DNA from: JANJWP01 sp049301335
GTDB taxonomy: Bacteria; Patescibacteriota; Gracilibacteria; BD1-5; UBA2023
DNA length: 20,312 nucleotides
Assembly: GCA_049301335.1 (NCBI GenBank)
Contig: JBAQKV010000002.1
Coordinates: 1 to 20,312, forward strand
Reading direction: 5' to 3'
Positions 1 to 5,632 of the stretch are shown here, in pieces. Every line of letters starts with the position of its first letter. The first letter of the stretch is position 1. The notes under the pieces are model-generated. The model did not search any database. It had not been told where the DNA came from and saw only the letters and a list, made by a program, of their open reading frames with translations. The translations under genes were made by a program, and so were the position numbers.

Positions 1-180
1 GTTCGAACCCTGGTTGCGGATTCCGTCGTTGGTGCGATCGATTTCCTCCTGGGTCTCGGTGACCTGGCCGGAAGCGGAGAGCGTGGCCGCGTGGGTCACG
101 TCGATGCCGACGGTGACGAGCGGAAGGGCTACCGACGCCACGGCGAGGGCCTTTGCGAGGCTTTTCTTGTCGAAAGACAT
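1..180 (-). CDS. Secreted protein, N-terminal fragment (runs off the left edge)
   Basis: Sixty codons are visible from an ATG at 178-180. The protein opens with a short Lys/Asp-containing stretch (MSFDKKSLAKA), then a hydrophobic run of about 18 residues ending near THAA, which is a good signal-peptide layout. A polar, Thr/Glu/Asn-rich stretch follows (SGQVTETQEEIDRTNDG). The product should be exported, but the mature domain lies outside the window, so no function can be given. No Shine-Dalgarno motif precedes the start. A 15-bp inverted repeat lies 47 bp upstream in the leader. Confidence 0.6.
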   Translation of the reverse strand, partial: MSFDKKSLAKALAVASVALPLVTVGIDVTHAATLSASGQVTETQEEIDRTNDGIRNQGSN

Positions 181-226
181 GAAAGGGAAGTGAAGGGATG
201 GGGGGATTGGTTCGGAGTTCGCGACC

Positions 227-297
227 TCCCTCCGGATTCCGGGACGTACCACGGATGCCGGGGTCCATATCCGGCGACCGGGCGGAATCCGGAGGGA
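227..297. repeat. 15-bp perfect inverted repeat (large stem-loop) in an intergenic leader
   Basis: Positions 227-241 and 283-297 are exact reverse complements (TCCCTCCGGATTCCG and CGGAATCCGGAGGGA). Inside the loop a second small stem can form (GCCGG with CCGGC). There is no T-run on either side, so it is not a standard intrinsic terminator. It lies in the 217-bp gap between the 95-aa gene and the secreted-protein gene, on the leader side of the latter. Between it and the 95-aa gene there is only a weak hairpin (329-346); I see no gene in this gap. Confidence 0.7.
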
Positions 298-397
298 AGC
301 AACGAAAAAAGGGCCGAAAAGCCGGAAAGGCGCGGGCTGTTGCGCCAATCCGAGATTTTCAGCCCTCGGGAACGAGAATGAGCGGTGTCTTCGCGGC

Positions 398-685
398 TTA
401 CTTGGCGGCTTCGGGATTCTTGGTCTTCTCGACGTACGCCTTGAGCATTTCGCGGAAGACTTCCTCGCTGAAGTCGACGAACCGGCGGCGTTCTACGTAC
501 GCGCGTTCGGAGTCTGACCATTCCTTTACGATCTTGAGGACGGAGACCATGGGGATGGCTTCGCCTTCGCGTTCGCCGTCCGGGACGGTGAAGACGTAGC
601 GGGAGAGGGATACGTTGCCGTTTTCGCTGCGGTAGACGGATTCGCGGGGAGCGCGGTCGGTCTTTTTGTCTTTGTTATCCGCCAT
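398..685 (-). CDS. Hypothetical 95-aa soluble protein
   Basis: The ORF runs from ATG (683-685) to TAA (398-400) and encodes 95 residues with no TGA. It begins with a charged tail (MADNKDKKTDRAP), followed by a likely mixed alpha/beta core (SLSRYVFTVPDGE, then MVSVLKIVKEW and VDFSEEVFREMLKAYVEKT). There is no signal peptide or membrane segment. I do not recognise the family. An in-frame GTG at 760 would add 25 residues, but that extension runs through a terminator hairpin (705-738), so the ATG at 685 is preferred. Expression is probably set by the promoter and leader at 705-896. Confidence 0.65.
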   Translation of the reverse strand: MADNKDKKTDRAPRESVYRSENGNVSLSRYVFTVPDGEREGEAIPMVSVLKIVKEWSDSERAYVERRRFVDFSEEVFREMLKAYVEKTKNPEAAK

Positions 686-704
686 GGCGGGGGTTGGATG
701 AGGG

Positions 705-738
705 AAAATAAAAAGGGACCCGCAAGGACGGAAGTCCC
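705..738 (-). terminator. Intrinsic terminator / attenuator 20 nt upstream of the 95-aa gene
   Basis: On the minus strand GGGAC pairs with GTCCC (5 bp), and CCG with CGG inside it after a two-base bulge, followed directly by TTTTTATTTT. It stands between the strong promoter at 870-896 and the start codon at 685. It therefore either ends a roughly 155-nt RNA or acts as an attenuator for the 95-aa gene. Confidence 0.6.
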
Positions 739-864
739 GACGTATCCCAATGGTTTTCACATTATCCCCGCAGGCGGGGCCGCTGTCCGAATTTTTCGGT
801 TTTTGTTTTTGACCGTGAGGAGTGACGGAAGCGGAAACATTGGGCCGTCGATCTGTCCTTACGG
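705..864 (-). ncRNA. Candidate short leader RNA or ncRNA (promoter to terminator, no ORF)
   Basis: This stretch lies between a minus-strand TTGACA/TATAAT promoter and the terminator at 705-738. No credible ORF is present. The RNA can form a CCGAA/TTCGG hairpin and a CCCCGC/GCGGGG hairpin before the terminator. The CCCGC arm could alternatively pair with the GCGGG of the terminator 3' arm, a possible antiterminator. It matches no RNA family I recognise; it lacks the SRP RNA, tmRNA and RNase P signatures. The transcript start is inferred from the -10 box. Confidence 0.35.
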
Positions 865-869
865 GTGTA

Positions 870-896
870 ATTATAATCTAAACATGCAAATGTCAA
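870..896 (-). promoter_or_regulatory. Sigma70-type promoter overlapped by a palindrome
   Basis: On the minus strand there is a perfect -35 TTGACA (896-891) and a perfect -10 TATAAT (875-870). Their 15-bp spacing is short; TAATTA two bases further would give 17. The -35 and the spacer lie inside the 13-8-13 palindrome at 879-912, the usual layout for a repressor-controlled promoter. It would drive the leader at 705-864 and possibly the 95-aa gene. Confidence 0.5.
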
Positions 897-912
897 ACAA
901 TTTGCATGTTTA
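879..912. repeat. 13-bp perfect palindrome with 8-bp spacer, probable operator
   Basis: The arms at 879-891 and 900-912 are exact reverse complements (TAAACATGCAAAT), separated by GTCAAACA. The right arm contains the TAA stop of the 56-aa gene and the spacer contains the start of the -35 box. There is no T-run, so a protein-binding operator is likelier than a terminator. TAAACATG recurs at 1373-1380. Confidence 0.55.
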
Positions 913-1080
913 ATTCAAACTACCGTTATTGTTCTTGTAGTGTTGATAGAACCAAACGAGATGTTGGATTTTCTGTTCGTATGTCTTGAGCTGGACTCCA
1001 GCAACCTGAATTTCCAATTTATTTATGGATTCCAGAGTTTCAGCAGACAATCTTACACCTTGAGGTTTGCTTACAGTCAT
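910..1080 (-). CDS. Small ribbon-helix-helix-like protein (56 aa)
   Basis: A 56-residue ORF runs from ATG (1078-1080) to TAA (910-912). The pattern fits a ribbon-helix-helix DNA-binding fold: a short strand (GVRLS, residues 8-12), a helix with hydrophobic spacing (AETLESINKLEIQV), a turn around AGVQ, then a second helix (TYEQKIQHLVWFYQHYK). Such proteins act as dimeric repressors in plasmid and phage control circuits and in antitoxins. The assignment rests on pattern only, not a family match. The gene is more AT-rich than the rest of the window. Its stop codon lies inside a perfect palindrome overlapping the next promoter, an arrangement that would suit a local regulator. No TGA codon occurs. 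Confidence 0.55.
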   Translation of the reverse strand: MTVSKPQGVRLSAETLESINKLEIQVAGVQLKTYEQKIQHLVWFYQHYKNNNGSLN

Positions 1081-1359
1081 ACAGCCCGTTTGAAAAGTGC
1101 GACAAAAAATACGCGACTATATTGCGGGAATCATCATTTTTTGCAAGTCCGTAGGCGGAAAGGGTTTAAAACGCGAGACGAAAATCCGAGCCATCGCATA
1201 TGCACATACGATTCGGAGGACTTATTGAAAACGGAAAACGATACCATATAATTCGAGATTCGGACCAAAATCCGAACCGAACGCCCGCATGTACGTACGC
1301 GTAAAAACCGACCTCATACCTTTTACCGGGAAAGTATTCGAAAATATGTACGAATTACA

Positions 1360-1390
1360 TTGTAAAAAACGGTAAACATGTTGTAAAAAA
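1360..1390. repeat. Iteron-like direct repeat, TTGTAAAAAA twice at 21-bp period
   Basis: The copies at 1360-1369 and 1381-1390 are identical, and each is preceded by an ACAT or CATG element. The offset puts both on the same DNA face. Two copies are too few to call an iteron origin. Confidence 0.4.
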
Positions 1391-1488
1391 TACATACGTA
1401 ATTTAAAACGTTTAAAAGTTTTTAATAGTTTAAGCCGCTTTGATAAAGGAAATTTCTTATATTTTCCTTCGAAAATAATTTGCATATG

Positions 1489-1522
1489 CAGAAGTCCGGG
1501 TATTATCTTCTCGGGACTTCTG
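1489..1522. repeat. 9-bp inverted repeat with 16-nt loop
   Basis: CAGAAGTCC (1489-1497) and GGACTTCTG (1514-1522) are perfect reverse complements. There is no T-run after either side. It follows the palindrome TGCATATGCA at 1481-1490. Function unknown. Confidence 0.45.
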
Positions 1523-1565
1523 AAACCCGCACATAACGACTATCGTATGACCAGAACAACAGCAT

Positions 1566-1600
1566 AAAAAAACTCCGCGATCCCAGGAAGGATTGCGGAG
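1566..1600 (-). terminator. Strong minus-strand intrinsic terminator with no assigned gene
   Basis: On the minus strand CTCCGCAATCC (1600-1590) pairs with GGATCGCGGAG (1583-1573) over 11 bp with one G-T pair and a six-base loop, followed by seven T. The closest upstream minus-strand gene ends at 1950 and has its own terminator at 1905-1931. So this one either ends read-through or an unannotated RNA starting between 1600 and 1900. Confidence 0.6.
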
Positions 1601-1651
1601 GCCGATGTTCCTTGAGAAGAAAATTCGTCACTCACCCGGCGGAGGAAATCT

Positions 1652-1696
1652 AAGGTTTAATAGGCTATTGTCAATTCTATATCAAGGCCTAACCTT
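1652..1696. repeat. Interrupted 10-bp inverted repeat upstream of the 65-aa gene
   Basis: AAGGTT (1652-1657) and AGGC (1662-1665) are complementary to GCCTAACCTT (1687-1696), with a four-base TAAT bulge on the left arm. It ends 8 bp before the ATG at 1705, so it would fold in the 5' leader or serve as an operator. Confidence 0.35.
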
Positions 1697-1704
1697 TTCA
1701 ACAC

Positions 1705-1902
1705 ATGGCTAAGGATGCACCGGGAATGGCGGGATACCGCTCCCGAAACCAGGACGGGGAACTCCGTCAGAAGCGAGGAGACACCCATATCGGAACGATA
1801 GAAGGGAAGTACGGAATCGATCTCGGAGTCAGATCCGACATGCACCTCCAGACCTACCTCGACAATAACGGGCTGAACTCGTTAAGCGACATCGTGAAGT
1901 AA
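1705..1902 (+). CDS. Small hydrophilic hypothetical protein (65 aa)
   Basis: Sixty-five residues from ATG to TAA, with no TGA. The composition is plausible for a real protein: a basic N-terminal part (GYRSRN, ELRQKRGDTHIGTIE) followed by KYGIDLGVRSDMHLQTYL and a short amphipathic end (GLNSLSDIVK). The stop codon is followed after two bases by a strong 11-bp terminator, which supports a real transcript in this direction. It vaguely resembles short uncharacterised bacterial proteins with an RSDM-L-T-L motif, from memory only. It converges with the 185-aa coiled-coil gene and shares its terminator. Confidence 0.5.
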   Translation: MAKDAPGMAGYRSRNQDGELRQKRGDTHIGTIEGKYGIDLGVRSDMHLQTYLDNNGLNSLSDIVK

Positions 1903-1904
1903 GT

Positions 1905-1931
1905 AAAAATCCCCCATACGGGGGATTTTTT
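1905..1931. terminator. Bidirectional intrinsic terminator
   Basis: AAAAATCCCCC (1905-1915) pairs perfectly with GGGGGATTTTT (1920-1930) around an ATAC loop, with T-runs available on both strands. It ends the 65-aa plus-strand gene (stop at 1902) and the minus-strand cassette whose last stop is at 1950. Confidence 0.85.
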
Positions 1932-1949
1932 AATACGTATCGGAATTTG

Positions 1950-2507
1950 TTATTTCGCTTTACTGAGGAGCCCTTCGATCTTCGCGAATCAAGAATCGAT
2001 CTTAGTATCGGTGGTCGTAATCTTAGTATCAACGGCCGCTACGCTTTTTTCTACGCTTTCGAAGCGTTTATTGAAATGCTCGCCCTGTAGTCAGTCGAGA
2101 TAGACAACGCCTGTAAAGGTCACGCAAATGGAAGTGAACGCAATGCCGAACATCCATTTTACGAGAGAATTTTTCACGTTTTCTTCAACTTTGGCAACGG
2201 ATTTTTCTATCGATGACGCAATGGATTCCGTAAGCCGCAGTTCGAGTTGCGCGATGGCCGAATCGAGTTCGGATTTGGTGAGTGCGGACATATCCAGCAA
2301 ATCAAGGTTATTCAACGTCTCGTGGCGGATATCCATTTCCCGCTGCTTATACTTGCGAAGCACGTGGTAACTTATTTTTTTCCAAAGGTATCCGCTTCAC
2401 GTCGGAAAGAGTAGTTCGAATTTCTGCGCTTCGAGGAACGCGGTGGTCTCCAGTCTTTGGATGAACGTGTTGCTCGAAGGCGCGACCGGATGAGCTGCAA
2501 TGGGCAC
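1950..2507 (-). CDS. Coiled-coil membrane protein, 185 aa, three TGA-Gly codons
   Basis: With TGA as Gly this is one ORF from a GTG (2505-2507) to TAA (1950-1952). TGA falls at residues 37, 139 and 173. The layout is a soluble N-terminus (1-65), a heptad-rich helix (about 75-115, SALTKSELDSAIAQLEL onward), one membrane helix (117-137, WMFGIAFTSICVTFTGVVYL), then a second charged coil (143-180) with a DTKI-type repeat. Coil-TM-coil proteins of this kind are common in small phages and plasmids, but I recognise no specific family. ATG at 2336 is an alternative start giving 128 aa; GTG is preferred because the frame stays open through a plausible helix. It is the last gene of the cassette, directly before the bidirectional terminator, and is separated from the preceding gene by 102 bp. 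Confidence 0.6.
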
Positions 2508-2609
2508 GTGTCGTTGGTTTCCGATATATCTTGACAAGATGGTAATACATTACATAAACCATATCAAGAGAATAATTCGCGGGGGCGAATCGGAAGCGCA
2601 TAAACCATC
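2508..2609 (-). other. Short intergenic gap within the cassette
   Basis: This 102-bp AT-rich gap breaks an otherwise tightly packed gene row. It contains GTAAT/ATTAC and TCTTGA/TCAAGA inverted pairs (2521-2569) and may carry a promoter for the coiled-coil gene. No well-spaced -35/-10 pair is evident. Confidence 0.3.
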
Positions 2610-2915
2610 CTATTCCATTTCGCGAAGGAACGGACGTTCGGATTCGGTAGGCGGACGGAAACCCGGGGCGGAATAGAATTCCGGATGGGCTCGGAACGGA
2701 AGGGTCTTCCGGTTTTCCTTCCTTTCCGAAAGGTACGAGAAAACGGCGGAGAGGCCGAATGAAGAAACCGACAGCCAAAAGAAATCGGGGGTCGGGTTTT
2801 GGAAGAACGCGTAGTCGACGATCCATACGAAAGTGAGAACGTGCGCGGCGGAGGAGTGCATTTCCGCGAGGAAATCGTAGGCGTTGTAGTAAAGGACGGG
2901 AGAGGTATTTTCCAT
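2610..2915 (-). CDS. Small membrane protein with two hydrophobic segments (101 aa)
   Basis: The ORF runs from ATG (2913-2915) to TAG and encodes 101 residues without TGA. Hydrophobic segments at about 24-38 (AHVLTFVWIVDYAFF) and 45-62 (FFWLSVSSFGLSAVFSYL) predict two membrane helices, followed by a polar basic tail (SERKENRKTLPF onward). The start is only 12 bp from the stop of the preceding gene, so it is co-transcribed with the initiator cassette. No family is recognised. In a rolling-circle element, small membrane proteins like this can be coat, maintenance or mobilisation accessories; nothing here decides which. Confidence 0.6.
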   Translation of the reverse strand: MENTSPVLYYNAYDFLAEMHSSAAHVLTFVWIVDYAFFQNPTPDFFWLSVSSFGLSAVFSYLSERKENRKTLPFRAHPEFYSAPGFRPPTESERPFLREME

Positions 2916-2927
2916 GATGGAATGGGG

Positions 2928-3122
2928 TTACGGACAGGAAACGGAAACGTAGCGTCCGGAAGGTTCGATACCAATGCAACGGGGTACGGAATACCAGTCG
3001 AGATATGCGATGAACGCGCCGTAAACGAGCCCAGTGAACGCAAGGAGGATAAGGAAAGCGACGAAGGGGTCTTTGTCGGACATGGCTATTCGGGGGTCGG
3101 AGGAGGTTTTCTTTGGGGGCAT
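2928..3122 (-). CDS. Small single-pass membrane protein (64 aa), paralogue-like to the next upstream gene
   Basis: Sixty-four residues from ATG (3120-3122) to TAA; ATG at 3083 is an alternative start giving 51 aa. A basic, Pro/Lys-containing N-terminus (MPPKKTSSDPR) leads to one strong membrane helix (19-42, FVAFLILLAFTGLVYGAFIAY) and a short tail ending in RCIGIEPSGRYVSVSCP. The neighbouring 63-aa protein has the same plan, including a PPK start and a tail with Cys, SG, VS and a final CP, which suggests an old duplication. The longer start is chosen because it keeps the PPK element shared with the paralogue. The gap to the upstream gene is 13 bp. Confidence 0.6.
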   Translation of the reverse strand: MPPKKTSSDPRIAMSDKDPFVAFLILLAFTGLVYGAFIAYLDWYSVPRCIGIEPSGRYVSVSCP

Positions 3123-3135
3123 GGGAAAAGCGGAG

Positions 3136-3327
3136 TTAAGGGCAGGGATTGGAAACGATATGACCGGAACCGTCGACGACGAAATAACAACCCGAAGGGC
3201 TATCGTTATGAATCAGCATCGAAAATCACAAAGCAGCAAACACGAGAAGCAAAACGCTGATAGCGAACATGTGGATAAGGTCGTCGTTGAAAGGGGGAGG
3301 GGGAGTCTTCGGAGGTCGGCAGGACAT
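3136..3327 (-). CDS. Small single-pass membrane protein (63 aa) with a TGA-Gly inside the helix
   Basis: Reading TGA (3226-3228) as Gly gives a 63-residue ORF from ATG (3325-3327) to TAA (3136-3138). A proline-rich N-terminus (RPPKTPPPPF) is followed by a membrane helix at about 20-39 (FAISVLLLVFAAL, Gly34 = TGA, FSML) and a tail with CYFVVDGSGHIVSNPCP. The standard code would cut it in the middle of the membrane helix. The tail pattern of Cys, SG, VS and terminal CP matches the next gene downstream. It lies 6 bp after the preceding stop. Function unknown. Confidence 0.6.
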
Positions 3328-3333
3328 GGGGAG

Positions 3334-3465
3334 TTATTTACGAAGATTCTTCGTCTCCTTCAGTTTCTCGACGCGCCAGTAGATCCTGACGTCGAGTTCC
3401 GTGAGGTTCACGGAGACGATGCGATCCCGCACCTCGGCCGGAGTGGCCGGAATTTTCCCGGACAT
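3334..3465 (-). CDS. Very small protein (43 aa), translationally coupled
   Basis: Forty-three residues from ATG (3463-3465) to TAA (3334-3336). The start overlaps the previous gene's stop by one base in a TAATG arrangement, a typical coupling signal. The sequence is hydrophilic with a predicted strand-helix pattern (VRDRIVSVNLTELDVRIYWRVEKLKETK) and a basic end. It has no TGA and no recognised family. Confidence 0.5.
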   Translation of the reverse strand: MSGKIPATPAEVRDRIVSVNLTELDVRIYWRVEKLKETKNLRK

Positions 3466-3815
3466 TAGTCGGAACGGGAAGAACGGGGCATGGAAGCGCG
3501 CGGAACGCGTTTGCGGAAGCCTTTGAACCGTTTTCGGAACTTCGACTTCCACGGCTTCTTCGGGAGCATGAAGGAATACCGTTCGAGTTCCTCTTCGGAA
3601 AGTCCTCCGAGCGTATGCAGGATGAACGCCACGGCGCGGTGCGCGATGGCCTCGGGGGTCGTCTCGACGCGGTTTATCAGCGCGTAGTGCTCGTCGAATA
3701 TCCGCCGCTCTTCCGGGGTGAGGACGGCGATGAGGATGTCGAGGTCTTCTTTCTTGTAGGAGTCGGCGTATTCGGCCTGCCTTTCGACGGCGGCCCTGAT
3801 TGCTTGGTTGACCAT
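3465..3815 (-). CDS. Hypothetical 116-aa protein with a very basic C-terminus
   Basis: The ORF from ATG (3813-3815) to TAA (3465-3467) has no TGA. Residues 1-75 look largely helical (AIRAAVERQAEYADSYK, LDILIAVLTPEERRIF, AIAHRAVAFILHTLGGL). The last 35 residues are rich in Lys and Arg (KSKFRKRFKGFRKRVPRA), which suggests nucleic-acid or membrane-surface binding. The first 142 bp overlap, in another frame, the Pro/Ser/Thr-rich 3' end of the replication initiator gene. It is coupled by TAATG to the 43-aa gene. Function unknown. Confidence 0.6.
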   Translation of the reverse strand: MVNQAIRAAVERQAEYADSYKKEDLDILIAVLTPEERRIFDEHYALINRVETTPEAIAHRAVAFILHTLGGLSEEELERYSFMLPKKPWKSKFRKRFKGFRKRVPRASMPRSSRSD

Positions 3816-5335
3816 GGGTCTGGGGGATTTGTTTTTATAGGGGAATCGGAAAATTTCTTGGCGGCGTTCTGAAGACATTTGCGCATCTTGTACGCGGGAA
3901 CGCCCATGTATGAGACGGCGAACTCGGCGAACCGCTCGACCACTTCGAATGGGTTCATGTCGGATTCGAGCGCGGACATCCTGTCGGTAGGGCGGGAAAT
4001 CCTGGCTCAGGTCGCGGGGTCGGTCACGGTTTCCGTCTTGCGCACGTTCTTCGTGGCCGACATCATCATCTGGAACAGCGCGACAAATCATCCGGCCTCG
4101 CGGGATTTCCGAAGATAGCCGGAGGCCCGGGACACGTAGAGGTTCGGCAGGTGGCCGAGCTGGAGGAACGCGTCGTCGAGCCGGGCGTCGGCCTGGACGT
4201 AGGGCTTGAGGTAGACCTTGCCGAGCGGGGCGGAGCAGTAGTCCGCGAGGTTGGATTTGAAAACCGCCTCGAGGACCGAATGGTTATCGACCAAATCGAG
4301 CACGTGCTTCACGTACGGGAGGGAAGTGTCGGCGCCGTACGGGTTGCAGAGCCGTTGGCAGTAGTCGGGACGGAGTTCGAGTTCCACGCGGCGGACGTCG
4401 GCTTGGCCGGAGAGATGGGGAAAGAGCCACGTCTTGCCCTTCCTGAACGAGTCCAGGATCTTGTCGTACACGCGGAAGAGCCGGTTTCGGTTCTTCGAGT
4501 TCTGCAGTTCGTTCGAGTAGTAGGTCTGCGCGAACCCTTCGTGCTTCCGGTCCTTCCCGATGGCCGAATGCCATTGGCCGACCTTGTCGAAGGTCACGTC
4601 CCGGATTTCCGGGAGCGGGGAGGAAAGGTCGAGGCATACGTCGCAACGGTGGAGGGAGTCCGGAAGGACGGAGAAATTCTCGTCGAGGAACCGGCGGAGG
4701 CCGGAGAGGCCGAAACGCGGGTCGAGGCGGGCGGCGGCGAAGAAGGTGGAATAGACGGCGACCTTGCTCTTTCCGACTATGTCGCCGGACGTTCAGGAGT
4801 AAAGGAGCGCGAACGCGTCCACCACCCTCGGGGAAGCCGAGGACGAAGGAGTTCACTCATCACCGCCGCCGACCCCCGTCATGAAGGCGTACGAGAAGGC
4901 GTAGGCCTTGGAGTACGAGGAGCCGGCGTATATCCGGCGGAAGGTGAATTGGCGGTAATGTCAGTTCCATTTCAGTTCGCAGTACCCGCTCGACGAATTG
5001 TCGAGGTCCACTCACGTGTCGTCGAAGGCGAACTTCAGGCGGTCGTGGTCGTGGAGGAATTCGAGCATGTCGCATCCGAAATAGAGTACGTCCGCGGGTT
5101 GCCAGGGGACGCAGGTGGAACGGGAGCCGACCGGATAGTCTTCCGGAAGGCGGGATTTTTTCTTCTTGGGCATGTCCGGTTCGTTAACGGAGTGCCCGGC
5201 GGGCACGTTGAAATACCCCGGGATTCTGAGGGCTTCGACCTCTCAGTCCTCACCGTTCGCCGTGGAGGGGTCGCTACGCGGTGGGAAGAATCCGGGATTT
5301 TCGAGCTGGCTACTGGAGTCCGTACTAACCGCCAT
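3674..5335 (-). CDS. Rolling-circle replication initiator-like protein (Rep_trans-type), eight TGA-Gly codons
   Basis: With TGA as Gly, one 553-residue ORF runs from ATG (5333-5335) to TAA (3674-3676); the standard code shreds it into about nine pieces. Residues 230-322 carry the pattern of replication initiation factors related to CTX-phage RstA and pT181-type Rep: RCDVCLDLSS (230-239, Asp-rich strand), then QTYYSNEL, RLFRVYDKI (Tyr290 is a candidate nicking residue) and RRVELELRPD (316-325). Such proteins nick the double-strand origin of a plasmid or phage and recruit host polymerase. The N-terminal 55 residues may not be translated; ATG at 5173 (MPKKKK) is an alternative start. The C-terminal 50 residues are Pro/Ser/Thr-rich, end TTR-TGA-TAA, and overlap the next gene by 142 bp. 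A hairpin-rich stretch lies directly upstream. It is the first gene of the minus-strand cassette. Confidence 0.7.
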
Positions 5336-5405
5336 TACTACGGCGGTTTCGGGACGATCCGTGAGCCGTTTCCTTCTGTTTCGTGGTATTGCCTGATCCG
5401 TAGTA

Positions 5406-5573
5406 CCGTCAGAAACTCACGAAAACGGGGTTTTCGTTAGAGTTTCGGACAGTGTTGGCTGTCGCCGTCAAAAACTCTGCGAGTTTTGGACAACGGCCAA
5501 CGCAAGCCCTTCGGGCTTACCCTGCGGGGCGGCAAATAGATTAAACTTCGTTTGCAAAGGCGACTGCGTCGCC
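5406..5573. repeat. Cluster of five hairpins, mostly with three-base loops (candidate replication or packaging signal)
   Basis: In 170 bp upstream of the initiator gene several stems form. (a) 5408-5450: GTC, then GAAACTC + ACGAAAAC pairing with GTTTTCGT + GAGTTTC around a GGG loop, closed by GAC. (b) 5467-5491: GTC, AAAACTC, loop TGC, GAGTTTT, GAC, inside a wider GTTGGC/GCCAAC stem (5454-5501). (c) AAGCCC-TTC-GGGCTT (5504-5518). (d) AAAC-TTC-GTTT (5543-5553). (e) GGCGAC-TGC-GTCGCC (5559-5573). Stems a and b share the CCGTCA-AAACTC start, so one is a modified copy of the other. The place and form suit a rolling-circle double- or single-strand origin, or a phage packaging hairpin; that role is inferred. 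Confidence 0.6.
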
Positions 5574-5598
5574 GGATGCGGTATTATTTTTTGGCTCG

Positions 5599-5632
5599 AA
5601 AAAAGGCCCACCAGCGATCTGCTGAAGGGCCT
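5599..5632 (-). terminator. Intrinsic terminator after tRNA-Phe
   Basis: On the minus strand AGGCCC pairs with GGGCCT, with an inner CAGC/GCTG stem after a small internal loop, followed by six T (5604-5599). It lies 77 bp past the tRNA 3' end and closes the dnaE / deacetylase / tRNA transcription unit. Confidence 0.8.

Larger units (their letters stand above)
1081..1704. other. AT-rich intergenic island with short repeats, no convincing gene
   Basis: This 620-bp stretch has no ORF I trust. The part from about 1320 to 1490 is strongly AT-rich, unlike its surroundings. It contains TTGTAAAAAA twice (1360-1369 and 1381-1390), offset by 21 bp or two helical turns, TTCGAAAATA twice (near 1338 and 1468), ATGTA/TACAT around 1347-1361, and palindromes such as TGCATATGCA (1481-1490). 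A hairpin lies at 1489-1522 and a terminator at 1566-1600. The look is that of a control or origin region of a mobile element, but no clear DnaA box or known site is visible. Confidence 0.4.

Noticed and set aside
1222..1485. Minus-strand 87-aa basic ORF in the AT-rich island
   Set aside because: Composition follows the AT-rich repeats, and no promoter, terminator or recognisable fold supports it.
3270..3278. Perfect DnaA-box match TGTGGATAA
   Set aside because: A single copy inside the coding region of a small membrane protein gene, with no cluster or AT-rich unwinding element nearby.
4151..5440. Plus-strand open frame of 429 codons
   Set aside because: Antisense shadow of the initiator gene; it is open only because of codon bias on the other strand.
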